64,000 nucleotides of DNA from Hyphomicrobiales bacterium (GCA_021323775.1 JAJPKK010000326.1:1-64000); one strand, 5' to 3'. Positions 1 to 9,613 are shown, numbered from the stretch's first letter. A program made the numbers and translations. The notes: generated from the sequence alone by a model not told the origin.

Positions 1-123
1 CCATCACCGTCTACGTCGTCTTCCCCTCCTGGCAACAGCTCATGGCCACCCTCGCCTTCGACAAACCGCTCGCCAGACCCCCATAGGTCAAAATGAGAAT
101 TGCTGACGAATAGCGCCTTGACT

Positions 124-142
124 ATACACCATTATGGTGTAT
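124..142. promoter_or_regulatory. Operator-like perfect inverted repeat ATACACCA-TTA-TGGTGTAT just upstream of mqsR
   Basis: 8-bp perfect arms ending 7 nt before the ATG at 150; a TTGACT hexamer (118-123) lies directly next to it. Confidence 0.6.
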
Positions 143-149
143 CTCTAAC

Positions 150-467
150 ATGGCAGAAAAGCGGAAGCCGACTTACGACTTGGCAGCTTTCAAAGCAGCT
201 TTCGATGATGTGCACAAGCTCCATGCCACTGGCACGGCGGTGCGAGCCGCTGCGGCTCTCGGTTTCGGGCGGGCGGAAATTGTGGCCACGATTCAAACCA
301 TGCAGCGTGCGCACTTCTACAAATCGATGACGGCGTACGGGGACCATCGGATTTGGCAGGACGTGTATCACGTGCCGTCGGAGGTGGGCACGCTTTACGT
401 CAAATTCACAGCAGATGTCGTGACCGAGTTTTTATTGCTGTCGTTCAAGGGAAAGGATGATGAATAG
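150..467 (+). CDS. mqsR: MqsR-family type II toxin (mRNA interferase)
   Basis: 105 aa, MqsR-like sequence (KPTYDL..FK..F, RAHFYKSMT..GDHRIWQDVYHV); overlaps a downstream MqsA-like gene. Confidence 0.85.
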   Translation: MAEKRKPTYDLAAFKAAFDDVHKLHATGTAVRAAAALGFGRAEIVATIQTMQRAHFYKSMTAYGDHRIWQDVYHVPSEVGTLYVKFTADVVTEFLLLSFKGKDDE

Positions 468-873
468 TCCAGTATGTCCGAAAACAGGAGCGCCTATGCG
501 CCGCGGCGCACGCCCTATGGTTCTGGAATACAAGGGTGCGCGCACGGCCTTCGACATGCCGGGTTGGTATTGCGATGAGTGCGACGAGAGCATTCATACC
601 GGCGAGGACATGAAAGTGTCCGATCGGGCCCTCAATCGGCTTAAGGCAACAACAGAAGGCTTGCCGTTGCCTGAGGACATCAAACGCATTCGCACGAAGC
701 TAGGGCTGACCCAGGAGGCTGCGGGCGAGTTGATTGGTGGCGGTCCGCGGGCATTCCAGAAGTATGAAGCGGGCGATCTGTTGCCGAGTCGCGCAATCGG
801 GAGCGCCCTTGCGCTGCTCGACCGCGACCCAGCCGGACTTTCTGTACTTCGCGTGCGTCCTCACGTCGCTTGA
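457..873 (+). CDS. mqsA: MqsA-family antitoxin (Zn-binding N-terminus plus HTH_XRE C-terminus)
   Basis: CPKTGAPM...YCDECDESI cysteine pairs, then IRTKLGLTQEAAGELIGGGPRAFQKYEAGDLLPS HTH. Confidence 0.87.
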   Translation: MMNSPVCPKTGAPMRRGARPMVLEYKGARTAFDMPGWYCDECDESIHTGEDMKVSDRALNRLKATTEGLPLPEDIKRIRTKLGLTQEAAGELIGGGPRAFQKYEAGDLLPSRAIGSALALLDRDPAGLSVLRVRPHVA

Positions 874-1005
874 CCTTGTATTTCCTTGGTAGGCGCTCGA
901 CCGACCGGCTGGAATCGCCTCAACATGAGGCTTTTTTTCAAAGGGAGGAACTTGACGTGACTTTGGCTCCAATGGGGCTGCCCCCGGTCGCAGGCCGTCC
1001 GTCAG

Positions 1006-1455
1006 TTGATGTTGCACATTGCGCGTGACCGGACGCTGCCGTTTGAGCTCATCGTCGAACCTGCCGAGAGCGATCTCGTGACGCCGGAGATCCGCCACTA
1101 CGCGACGACGCGCTCCCGTAACCATTTTGGCTTCAGTGGTAGGCGCGCAGCAGTCTCCATGCTGTACGCCCGCTCAGCATCCTCGGATGAGGTCCATAAA
1201 GCGGCCCGAGCGCTCGGTAGCACGCAGGAGTACTATCTCAACATGCTTGCCCAAGCCATCGAGTGGGGGCATGAAGTCTGGACCTGGATCGACCCCAGGA
1301 CCGGCCGCCGGGTCTATCAACTGATCTACAACCCCGACCATCGCGGACCTACCGGAGTTGCACCGCCCACCAACTGGCGCAAAATGAATACGCTGAAGGC
1401 CCCGCCCGGTGTCACGCCGACACGGGTATCGGCCTCGCAGATCATAGCGCTGTGA
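1006..1455 (+). CDS. Hypothetical protein (uncertain ORF)
   Basis: 149 aa ORF with no recognised domain; may be a remnant. Confidence 0.3.
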   Translation: MMLHIARDRTLPFELIVEPAESDLVTPEIRHYATTRSRNHFGFSGRRAAVSMLYARSASSDEVHKAARALGSTQEYYLNMLAQAIEWGHEVWTWIDPRTGRRVYQLIYNPDHRGPTGVAPPTNWRKMNTLKAPPGVTPTRVSASQIIAL

Positions 1456-1479
1456 CCTCTGCAAGGGGCTGGACGGACC

Positions 1480-2262
1480 ATGCGGATCAAGGCGAACGGC
1501 ATCACCTTCAAGTGCGAGATCGAAGGCCCAGCGGACGCGCCTTGGCTCGTGTTCAGCAATTCGCTCGCCACCAATCTTTCCATGTGGGACCCGCAGGTCG
1601 CCGAACTCAAACGCTCTTTCCGCCTGCTGCGCTATGACCAGCGCGGCCACGGCGGCACCGATGCGCCGGCGGGCCGCTACAGCTTTGCGACGCTGGTGGC
1701 GGATGCGCTCGCCCTGTTTGATGCGCTTCACATCGAGCGCGCCCATTTCTGCGGGCTGTCGATGGGCGGCGCGACCGCGCTCGGGCTCACCGAACTCCAT
1801 CCCGGCCGGGTCGACCGCGTCGTGGTTTGCGACTCGCCGGCGATGTCGACGCCCGCAACCGCCCGGCAATGGGAAGAGCGCATCGCGGTGGCCCAGAAGG
1901 GAGGGCTGGAGCCGCTCGTGGAGTCCACGATGGCGCGCTGGTTCCCGCCCGAAACCCTTGCCGCGAATCCGCCACACCTCGAAAAAGTACGGCAGATGAT
2001 CCGCACCACCCCGGTCAACGGCTTCATCGGCTGCGCGGCAGCACTTGCGGACCATGACTACAATTCGGCGGTCTCGGCCGTGACGCGGCCCGTGCTGTTC
2101 GTCGCAGGCTCCAAGGACGGAGTCACGCCGGCCGCCATGAAGGACATGAGCGTCCGGCTCAAGGGCTCGCGCTATGTGGAGCTGGAGGGCGCCGGGCACA
2201 TTTCCAATCTCGACCGGCCGGCGGAGTTCACCCGCGCGGTGGGGGAGTTTTTGGGGGCATAG
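1480..2262 (+). CDS. Alpha/beta hydrolase, 3-oxoadipate enol-lactonase-like
   Basis: RYDQRGHGGTDAPAG, CGLSMGGATALG nucleophile elbow, GAGHISNLDRP catalytic His. Confidence 0.85.
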   Translation: MRIKANGITFKCEIEGPADAPWLVFSNSLATNLSMWDPQVAELKRSFRLLRYDQRGHGGTDAPAGRYSFATLVADALALFDALHIERAHFCGLSMGGATALGLTELHPGRVDRVVVCDSPAMSTPATARQWEERIAVAQKGGLEPLVESTMARWFPPETLAANPPHLEKVRQMIRTTPVNGFIGCAAALADHDYNSAVSAVTRPVLFVAGSKDGVTPAAMKDMSVRLKGSRYVELEGAGHISNLDRPAEFTRAVGEFLGA

Positions 2263-2320
2263 GCGGGAAATGATCCCCGGCGACGTGACTGCTCTGCACA
2301 CGCTGACGAACCTCCGCGTG

Positions 2321-2635
2321 TCAAGGGCGCACAACAGCGGGCAGACGCTGCCTGCTTCCGTATTCGCACGCCCATCGGTGAAGAACTATCGGCAGAGTTC
2401 CTGCCGTGATTTCCGCCCCTCCCGCCGCATCCTGCAATCCAGAAGCGAATTCGATCATCTCACCGTAGGTTAGACAGCGAATGAGGTCTGCGACCTTGTC
2501 GATCTGTACGGTCCTTCCCGTCGTCTTCCGCAATTCGGACGCCAGTTCGATCATTTCGCCGTAGGTCAGAGAGCGAATGAGTTCTGCAATTTTCTCGATG
2601 TGGTCCGATGGCTTAAGTCTATTTTCATTGTCCAT
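2321..2635 (-). CDS. Small protein with an internal tandem duplication
   Basis: IEKIAELIRSLTYGEMIELASELRKTTG followed by IDKVADLIRCLTYGEMIEFASGLQDAAG. Confidence 0.6.
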   Translation of the reverse strand: MDNENRLKPSDHIEKIAELIRSLTYGEMIELASELRKTTGRTVQIDKVADLIRCLTYGEMIEFASGLQDAAGGAEITAGTLPIVLHRWACEYGSRQRLPAVVRP

Positions 2636-3100
2636 TTTTTGTCAGGTGAATGTTCGCGCCCATCCGATCGCCAAGGGTGGCCAGGCTGCGGGACGACGGC
2701 AACGGAAAAAAGGCCGCACTCGGCGGCGCTGCCGCTTTGGGGGTGTTGTGAGGCGCGCAGTTAATCCTGCTGTGTGACAAAAAGCCTTAGTCGTTCCGGG
2801 GCGCCATGCGCAAATCGGCTGGTGAGCCTGTCGAACCATGCCGATGTGCGCATCTTATAGTGCCGATCTCGGGCAACCACCCGACATCGGATGCCGCGAG
2901 CCCGGAACCTATAACCGCGTCGCTGAGGGTATGGATTCCGGGTTCGCGTGCTGCGGACGCGCCGCGGAATGACGCCACAAGCAAGGTTTGTGACAATAGG
3001 ATTAAGTCGCCGGCAGAACGGCCAACGACGCCATGATGAGGAGGGCGGAAATTTGTCGCTTGTGGACCGTCACGGTCAGCTGGTTGCCGCGGCGCCCATT

Positions 3101-3124
3101 CCCTCTCCCGCTTGCGGGAGAGGG
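3101..3124. repeat. Palindromic element CCCTCTCCCGC-TT-GCGGGAGAGGG
   Basis: 11-bp perfect arms; same C/G-rich family as copies near 10.87, 11.94, 21.6, 21.7, 26.0, 29.9, 54.3 and 63.2 kb. Confidence 0.75.
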
Positions 3125-3185
3125 AGCACTGCGTGGCCGGATCACGAGCGATTGCCCTGCCCCAAAGGGGCAAGGGATTGCGCGC

Positions 3186-4250
3186 CTAGTGCAGCGACAC
3201 CTTCTGCACCCGCAGATTGCCAATCTCGCCGATGTAAAGATCGTTCTCGCTGCGGCAGTCGATGGCGTTGACGAAGTTGAATTCCTTCGCGGCTCGCCCG
3301 GCCCGGCCGAACTTGCCGATCACGGTGCCGTCAAGTTTCAGCTTGTAGATGTCGCCGGCAACGTCGATGTCGTTCGGAGGATTGGAGTTCGACGCATAGA
3401 GCACCTGGTTGGATCCCGGCGTGATGCACAGCGCCTGGGGAGAGCCGATGCCGGTGATCTGCGACTTGAAGGCGCCGTTGCTGTCGAACACCTGGATGCG
3501 CTTATTGCCGGGGTCGGCGGCGTAGACATTGCCTTGGGCATCGATGGCGATCGCGCGGGCGGAGGCGCCGAACTGACCGGGGTCGGCGCCCTTCGAGCCC
3601 CAGGATTTGATGAACACGCCGTTTTTGTCGAACTTCGCGATGCGCTGATTGCCGACGCCGTCGGCCACATAGATGTTTCCGGCGGCGTCGAAAGCGACGT
3701 CAGTCGGGCGATTGAAAAGATCGGCCGGGGCCCCGGCGCCGACTGGCTGGCCGGACACAGGCGCCGGAATGGCGGCGCCGCCGGCGCCTTGCCCACGCGC
3801 CGGGACCGGGACAGCCTCGGCTTTGCGTCCCAACAGCAGCGCAACATGGCCCTCGGGGTCAAACTTCATCACCATATTCGACATCTGATCGACAACCCAG
3901 ATGTTGTCCTGCGGATCGATGCGCACCTGCTGGGCAAACAGGAATCCGTAGATATCCTTTCCGATCTCGCGGACGAACTTGCCGTTGCGATCGAACTGGA
4001 ACAGCCGCGAGCCGCCATGGGCAAAGGGACGTGCAGTGCCGATTGAAATGGTCGGATGGCCGGTTCGCGTATAGACGAAGATGTCGCCCTTGGAGTTGGT
4101 GGCTACGCCGCCGACTTCGCCCAGGTAGATGTCGTCCGGCAAGTTCAGCGGGTTGACGGCGTCAAAGGCGATCTCTGGCGCGGTCTGGGCCGACGCCGGC
4201 AACGCGCCGAGCCAAGTCGTCGCCAGTAAGGCCAACAAGAAGCGCTTCAT
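3186..4250 (-). CDS. Secreted NHL-repeat (six-bladed beta-propeller) protein
   Basis: Signal peptide MKRFLLALLATTWLGALPASAQ; repeated DAAGNIYVADGVGNQRI / DAQGNVYAADPGNKRIQVF units. Confidence 0.8.
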   Translation of the reverse strand: MKRFLLALLATTWLGALPASAQTAPEIAFDAVNPLNLPDDIYLGEVGGVATNSKGDIFVYTRTGHPTISIGTARPFAHGGSRLFQFDRNGKFVREIGKDIYGFLFAQQVRIDPQDNIWVVDQMSNMVMKFDPEGHVALLLGRKAEAVPVPARGQGAGGAAIPAPVSGQPVGAGAPADLFNRPTDVAFDAAGNIYVADGVGNQRIAKFDKNGVFIKSWGSKGADPGQFGASARAIAIDAQGNVYAADPGNKRIQVFDSNGAFKSQITGIGSPQALCITPGSNQVLYASNSNPPNDIDVAGDIYKLKLDGTVIGKFGRAGRAAKEFNFVNAIDCRSENDLYIGEIGNLRVQKVSLH

Positions 4251-4493
4251 GTCGAATCATCTCCTGATCTTCTGGTGTATGGGTGGATTAGGATGGGCAG
4301 AAACTCGCAGGGTCATCGCCCGCTAAGCGCGCGTCGCCCCTTGGAGCGAGCCTCACTGATGTTGTCCAGTGTTACTACACGGCTTGACCCGCCACCTGTC
4401 TTCGCGTGGAGAAAGATAGACCCGCGGGTCAAGCCCGCGGGCGGCGCGCAGAGGGTGGACCACCTTCATCGACACGGGTCTAGGCGGCCGACG

Positions 4494-5543
4494 CTATCGC
4501 GCCTCCGCTTTCTTCATCGCGTCGGGGTGCAGGATGAGCTTTTGCACGCGCCAGGACTCGATTTCGCCGACAATGATCTCGTCCGGATTGCGGCAATCCA
4601 GCATATGGGCGACCTGGAACCCTCCGAACTCCTTGCTGGCATGACCGAACTTGCCGATGATGGTCCCGTCCAGCTCCATCTTGTAGATTTCGCCGGTGAT
4701 CGCCCAGGTGCCGGGCATATTTCCGTTGGGATTTGAATTGGACACAAAGAGGTACTGGTGCGGTCCCTGGGAGACGCAGGCGGTCCAGCCGACTCCGACC
4801 TGGTCGTAGATGGCCTTCGGCTTGAGATTGTTGTCGAGGACCTGATACCGGATGTTGCTGCGGTCAGCGACGTACACGTTGCCCTGCCGGTCGACCTGGA
4901 GCCCGTGCGGCAGATTGAATTCCCCGGGCTCCTTCCCGGCCTTCTCGCTGCCGACCTGGGCGATGAACCTGCCGTCCTTGTCGTATTTCACCACGCGGTT
5001 GTTACAATAGCCGTCGGAGATGAAGATATTGCCCTGCGGGTCCCAGCCGACGTCGGTCGGGCGGCAGAGGATATATTTTTCCGACGGTTTGTTCGGACCG
5101 GCCGGGAAGGCGACCGCCCCTTGGATCGGCGGCGGCCGGCGCCCGATCACCATCAGGACTTTGCCCTCCGGACTGAACTTGGTGACCATGTTGGTCCCCT
5201 CGTCCACGGTCCAGATGTTGTCCTGCGGATCGACGCGCACCGAATGGGCGAACTCGAAGCCGTAGTAGCCCTTGCCGATTTCCCTGAGGAAATTGCCGTT
5301 CTCGTCGAACTCGAACAGGCGCGTATTGGCGCTGCGATGGTAGACGAAGACGTGCCCCTTCGAGTTGGTCGCCACCGCGACCGACTCGCCAAGATACTCG
5401 CCCGGCGGAAGCTTGAGGAAATTCGGCACCGACGTGTAGGGAATTTCCGGTACGTTCTGTGCTTTGGCCTTTTGCTGCGCGAGTGCGGGACCGACCCAAA
5501 GCGCGATGACGATAGCAGAAACCGATGCGACGCAGCGCTGCAT
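4494..5543 (-). CDS. Secreted NHL-repeat protein, paralogue of 3186..4250
   Basis: Signal peptide; DPQGNIFISDGYCNNRVVKYDKDG, DRQGNVYVADRSN; shared C-terminus IVGEIESWRVQKLILH. Confidence 0.8.
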   Translation of the reverse strand: MQRCVASVSAIVIALWVGPALAQQKAKAQNVPEIPYTSVPNFLKLPPGEYLGESVAVATNSKGHVFVYHRSANTRLFEFDENGNFLREIGKGYYGFEFAHSVRVDPQDNIWTVDEGTNMVTKFSPEGKVLMVIGRRPPPIQGAVAFPAGPNKPSEKYILCRPTDVGWDPQGNIFISDGYCNNRVVKYDKDGRFIAQVGSEKAGKEPGEFNLPHGLQVDRQGNVYVADRSNIRYQVLDNNLKPKAIYDQVGVGWTACVSQGPHQYLFVSNSNPNGNMPGTWAITGEIYKMELDGTIIGKFGHASKEFGGFQVAHMLDCRNPDEIIVGEIESWRVQKLILHPDAMKKAEAR

Positions 5544-5639
5544 GAAGTACCTCCCGGGACCGTTGGTGAACTTGGTTTATCGAAGGCGTTCGTGGACGCA
5601 ATCTACGTCAAGAAGCGGGAGGTCTCAACCCACCAAGCC

Positions 5640-5790
5640 TCTTTGGCACTGCGGGGTGCAATAAGCGAAGCGCATTGCGTCCTTCCCGTACGAAAGACGA
5701 GCCACGTCTCGACACAACGCCAGCCAGCGCGTTCGGAGGAGGGACGCCATACGCTTCGCTTATCGCCCCCTGCGGGGCCTCGGGATTGCA
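5640..5790. repeat. Imperfect inverted-repeat element in intergenic region
   Basis: GGTGCAATAAGCGAAGCGCATTGCGTCC on the left; reverse complement of GGGACGCCATACGCTTCGCTTATCGCC on the right. Confidence 0.6.
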
Positions 5791-5827
5791 GGCCGCAAGG
5801 CGGTCCTTCCATCGGGGCTGCAATGCC

Positions 5828-6685
5828 TCACGCCCCGGGTTCGTTCGCGTTGGGATAAAAGAGCTGCTGCCCATCGATCTTGTAGCCTGCAATCGCCTGT
5901 TGCCCTTCGGGCGAAATCAGCCAGTCGATGAATTGCTGGCCGAGGGCCGTCCTGACATTGGGATGCTTCGCCGGGTTGACCAGCATCACACCGTACTGGT
6001 TGAACAGCCGCTTGTCGCCTTCAACCGCTACGGCGAGATCGTCCTTGCGCCGGAACGATATCCAGGTGCCGCGATCGGAGAGCGTGTAGGCCCCCATGGC
6101 GCTCGCGGTGTTGAGAGCGGCGCCCATGCCTTGGCCGATCTCGCGATACCAAGGGCCCTTGTCTCTGGCGAAATCGATGCCGGCTGCCGCCCAAAGGGCA
6201 AGCTCGGCCTGGTGGGTGCCGGAGCGATCGCCGCGCGACACGAACGGCGCTCGCTTGTCGCGGATCGCCTTGAGCGCTGCAACGATGTCTTGCATCCCCC
6301 TGACGCCGGCGGGATCGCGCGCCGGACCGATGAGGATGAAATCGTTGTACATGACCGGGAGCCGCTTCACGCCGAAGCCCTCGGCCACGAACTTCTCCTC
6401 CGCAGCCTTGGCATGCACCAACACCACGTCGGCGTCGCCGCGCCGCGCGGTGTCGAGCGCCTGGCCGGTGCCTTGCGCCACCACCTTCACGTCGATGCCG
6501 GTCCTCGCCTTGAAGAGCGGCAGCAAATGGCCGAAAAGACCGGAATCCTCGGTGGATGTGGTCGACGCGACCACGATGGACTTCTCCTGCGCCAATGCGG
6601 GGCCGATAAACGCCGCAAGCGCGGCAACGACGGCGCCAGCCAGGAAGCGACGGGTTTGCATGGGCGGCGGCCTCTCTTCCCGCAT
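5828..6685 (-). CDS. tupA: Tungstate/molybdate-type ABC transporter substrate-binding protein (TupA-like)
   Basis: IVVASTTSTEDSGLFGHLLPLFKARTGIDVKVVAQGTGQALDTARRGDADVVLVHA; FVSRGDRSGTHQAE. Confidence 0.85.
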   Translation of the reverse strand: MREERPPPMQTRRFLAGAVVAALAAFIGPALAQEKSIVVASTTSTEDSGLFGHLLPLFKARTGIDVKVVAQGTGQALDTARRGDADVVLVHAKAAEEKFVAEGFGVKRLPVMYNDFILIGPARDPAGVRGMQDIVAALKAIRDKRAPFVSRGDRSGTHQAELALWAAAGIDFARDKGPWYREIGQGMGAALNTASAMGAYTLSDRGTWISFRRKDDLAVAVEGDKRLFNQYGVMLVNPAKHPNVRTALGQQFIDWLISPEGQQAIAGYKIDGQQLFYPNANEPGA

Positions 6686-6692
6686 TGAACGA

Positions 6693-7064
6693 CTAATGCG
6701 GCTTGCCGGAGTCCCCCCTGGGGTCAGCTCCTTTCGGCTCGGCCTTGTGAGTCCCGCCGGGGCATTGTTTTTCCTCCGCAGCTTCGTGGAGTTGCCGCAA
6801 TTCGGACTGCACCGTCTGATAATCTGGCTGATAAACGAGCACGTTCACGGCAGATCCGCCGGTGCTGGCGCTGGCGCGATCCATCAGGCCGCGTAACTCC
6901 TGTTCGCGCGCTTGCGTGGCCACCAGCCGTTTGGCGATGTCTTCGCAGCGGAGGAATTGAAATTTTGCCGGCGCCACAAACGGGTCGCTGATGGTGTTGA
7001 GGGATGTTGAGCACCCGCCAAGTGACGCCGCCAACAATGCCGAGATGCCAAGCTTCGTCCGCAT
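6693..7064 (-). CDS. Hypothetical lipoprotein
   Basis: Lipobox-like ASLGGC after a short hydrophobic leader. Confidence 0.6.
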   Translation of the reverse strand: MRTKLGISALLAASLGGCSTSLNTISDPFVAPAKFQFLRCEDIAKRLVATQAREQELRGLMDRASASTGGSAVNVLVYQPDYQTVQSELRQLHEAAEEKQCPGGTHKAEPKGADPRGDSGKPH

Positions 7065-7288
7065 CAGCCGCTCACGTCCTTTGCTGCATTCGTTGTCCGC
7101 TAACGCGGACTGAAATCAAGGCGGTTTAGTGTCCTCAATGGCCCGAACTCCTGCCAGTACATTCCTTAAGCGACCCCTTGCGTGAAACGCAACCTCGCCC
7201 CACTTCGGGGTGCAACGTTCGCGCAATTGCGCTTTCACGAAGCCCGTGTAAGGGTCGCGCCCCCAATTTACCAGGACCGTTACGATTT

Positions 7289-8659
7289 ATGGCGCGCGAC
7301 CAAGACGACATGACGCCCATCGAGACGCGTGACGAACTGGTCGCATGGCTTGCGGCCGGCGAAAAGCCACGCGAGCGGTTCCGCGTCGGCACCGAGCACG
7401 AAAAATTCGCTTTCACGCTAGCTCACAACCGGCCCGTGCCCTATCAGGGTGCGCGCTCCATCCGGGCGCTGCTCGAAGGAATGCAGCTCTTGCTCGGCTG
7501 GGAGCCGATCATGGAAGGGCCGGATATCATCGGCCTGTCTGACGTGACCGGCGGCGGCGCCATCACGCTGGAGCCCGGAGGGCAATTCGAGTTGTCCGGC
7601 GCGCCAGTCGCCACGGTGCATCGCACCTGCTCGGAGCTGATGGCGCACCTCGCGCAGCTGCGCGAAGTCGCGGAACCCCTCGGCATCGGGTTCCTCGGCC
7701 TCGGCATGACGCCGAACTGGAGCCGCGAGGAAGCGCCGATGATGCCCAAAGGACGCTACCGCATCATGACGGCCTACATGCCTAAGGTCGGCAGGCTTGG
7801 CCTCGACATGATGTACCGGACGTGCACGGTGCAGGCCAATCTCGACTTTTCCTCGGAAGCCGACATGGTGAAGAAGCTGCGGGTATCGCTGGCGCTGCAG
7901 CCGGTCGCCACCGCCCTGTTCGCCAATTCGCCGTTCACTGAAGGCAAGCCGAACGGATTCCTGTCGTTCCGCTCCGAAATCTGGCGCGACACCGATCCTG
8001 ACCGCTGCGGGATGCTGCCCTGGGCGTTCGAGCCCGGCATGGGGTATGAGCGCTGGACCGACTATGCGCTTGACGTGCCGATGTACTTCGTGAAACGGGG
8101 CGGCCGTTATATCGATGTCGCCGGCCGCTCGTTCCGCGACCTCCTGGCGGGAAAACTCGCGGAGCTGCCCGGCGAGCGTGCGACGGTTTCGGACTGGGCC
8201 AACCACCTGACGACGATTTTCCCCGAGGTGCGGCTCAAGCGCGTTCTCGAAATGCGCGGCGCCGACGCTGGCCGGTGGGCGCGGCTGCCGTCGCTGACCG
8301 CCTTGTGGGTCGGCCTGCTCTATGATGACGCCTGCCTCGACGCGGCGTGGGATCTCGTCAAGGGCTGGACCGCCGAAGAACGCCAGAAGCTCCGCGACGA
8401 CGTGCCGCGACTGGGTTTCCGCGCTGCCATTCGCGGGCGCGATCTGTTGTCGATTGCGCGCGAGACGCTGGCGCTTTCCCGCGCCGGACTTGCCCGGCGC
8501 AGGAAGTTCGACCCCTACGGCGCCGACGAGACGCGCTATCTCAAGCCGCTCGAAGACCTGGTCGAGCGCGGCGAAACGCCCGCGGAGGGACTGCTGCGGA
8601 AGTTTTACGGCGAGTGGGGCGGGTCGGTTGATCCGGTGTTTAAGGAGTATGCGTATTGA
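7289..8659 (+). CDS. gshA: Glutamate-cysteine ligase (plant/alphaproteobacterial type)
   Basis: FRVGTEHEKFAF, GGGAITLEPGGQFELSGAP, YMPKVGRLGLDMMYRTCTVQANLDF; start 7289 preferred over 7178. Confidence 0.92.
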   Translation: MARDQDDMTPIETRDELVAWLAAGEKPRERFRVGTEHEKFAFTLAHNRPVPYQGARSIRALLEGMQLLLGWEPIMEGPDIIGLSDVTGGGAITLEPGGQFELSGAPVATVHRTCSELMAHLAQLREVAEPLGIGFLGLGMTPNWSREEAPMMPKGRYRIMTAYMPKVGRLGLDMMYRTCTVQANLDFSSEADMVKKLRVSLALQPVATALFANSPFTEGKPNGFLSFRSEIWRDTDPDRCGMLPWAFEPGMGYERWTDYALDVPMYFVKRGGRYIDVAGRSFRDLLAGKLAELPGERATVSDWANHLTTIFPEVRLKRVLEMRGADAGRWARLPSLTALWVGLLYDDACLDAAWDLVKGWTAEERQKLRDDVPRLGFRAAIRGRDLLSIARETLALSRAGLARRRKFDPYGADETRYLKPLEDLVERGETPAEGLLRKFYGEWGGSVDPVFKEYAY

Positions 8660-8684
8660 GCGCCGCACGAGCGCAGAACATGTT

Positions 8685-9092
8685 TTACCCCGCGTCCTGT
8701 GGCGGGCTCTCGGCAAGCAGAGCGGCTACGCAATCAATGAAACGCGCGGCATTCCTGATCGCGTCGCCTGCTTCCGCCATGGTCACAACTGCGCCATGCC
8801 CAATGCCGTAATCAGCGATTTCCTTGTACTCGTACGCTCTCGCCAAAAATATCGAAAACGCCTTGTCGATTTCTGGCGCCGCCCTCGCCAATCTCGCAAA
8901 TTCAGAGCGAACCCCGGAGTGCGTTTTTGCGACTTTGCCCGTTCGCTCGACGATGAGCGCTTCGGCGGCATGGAACGCCGCATAGTAGGCTGCCCGCGCA
9001 GCAATTTTGGCGAGCCCGATGGCGACGACTTTTCTGGCGTCTTCGAGGTCGTCGCGGGCCTTATCGAGGTAATCGGCCGCTTCGGGCGTCAC
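8685..9092 (-). CDS. HEPN domain protein, partner of the adjacent nucleotidyltransferase
   Basis: DYLDKARDDLEDA...AARAAYYAAFHAAEALI...KTHSGV, typical of HEPN (PF05168-like); overlaps MNT by 4 nt. Confidence 0.82.
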   Translation of the reverse strand: MTPEAADYLDKARDDLEDARKVVAIGLAKIAARAAYYAAFHAAEALIVERTGKVAKTHSGVRSEFARLARAAPEIDKAFSIFLARAYEYKEIADYGIGHGAVVTMAEAGDAIRNAARFIDCVAALLAESPPQDAG

Positions 9093-9406
9093 AGATCGAT
9101 GCCCTCGCGCCGCAATTCCCCCATAAAGCCGGTACGTTCCTCATAGGAGCCCGCTTGGAGGGGGACGGCGTTGATGACGGCCCCCGTGTCATAAAGAATG
9201 TCGGTCTCGATTTCAGCGATACGACCGGCCTCTTGCCAGAAGTCGTTGAGATCTCTGATAAATACGGCAACATCGTAATCTGACTCCGGACGCGCGTCAC
9301 CGCGCGCGCGCGAACCGAACAGCATGACGCGTTCGATACGGTTGCCGTACGCTCTGTCGAGCGCAGCGCGAAACCGGCTCAATACAGGATCGATCGTATT
9401 TTCCAT
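9089..9406 (-). CDS. Minimal nucleotidyltransferase (MNT) of a HEPN/MNT pair
   Basis: GSRARGDARPESDYD matches GSX10DXD; ATG at 9406 preferred. Confidence 0.82.
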   Translation of the reverse strand: MENTIDPVLSRFRAALDRAYGNRIERVMLFGSRARGDARPESDYDVAVFIRDLNDFWQEAGRIAEIETDILYDTGAVINAVPLQAGSYEERTGFMGELRREGIDL

Positions 9407-9613
9407 GGCGACGCCAGTACCGTATGACGATGCTAATACCATAAAGCGTAAGCCTTTTGAATTTCTGGCGCTTGATCGCCCTCCGCCCGTTCGTTCGCTC
9501 GGTCGGGAGAGGTCAGGGTCCGGTCGAACCCAATCGCGCTGCGCATCCCGGGGGATTGTTGGCATCGAAGCTCCTGTGTATGAAGCATTCGTCACTCCGC
9601 TCCGGAAACGCTC

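Noticed and set aside
3-86. Open frame at the window start ending ITVYVVFPSWQQLMATLAFDKPLARPP*
   Set aside because: Only 27 codons in the window; identity cannot be supported.
1174-2334. 386-aa minus-strand ORF overlapping the hydrolase at 1480..2262
   Set aside because: Shadow ORF; the plus-strand hydrolase has full catalytic motifs.
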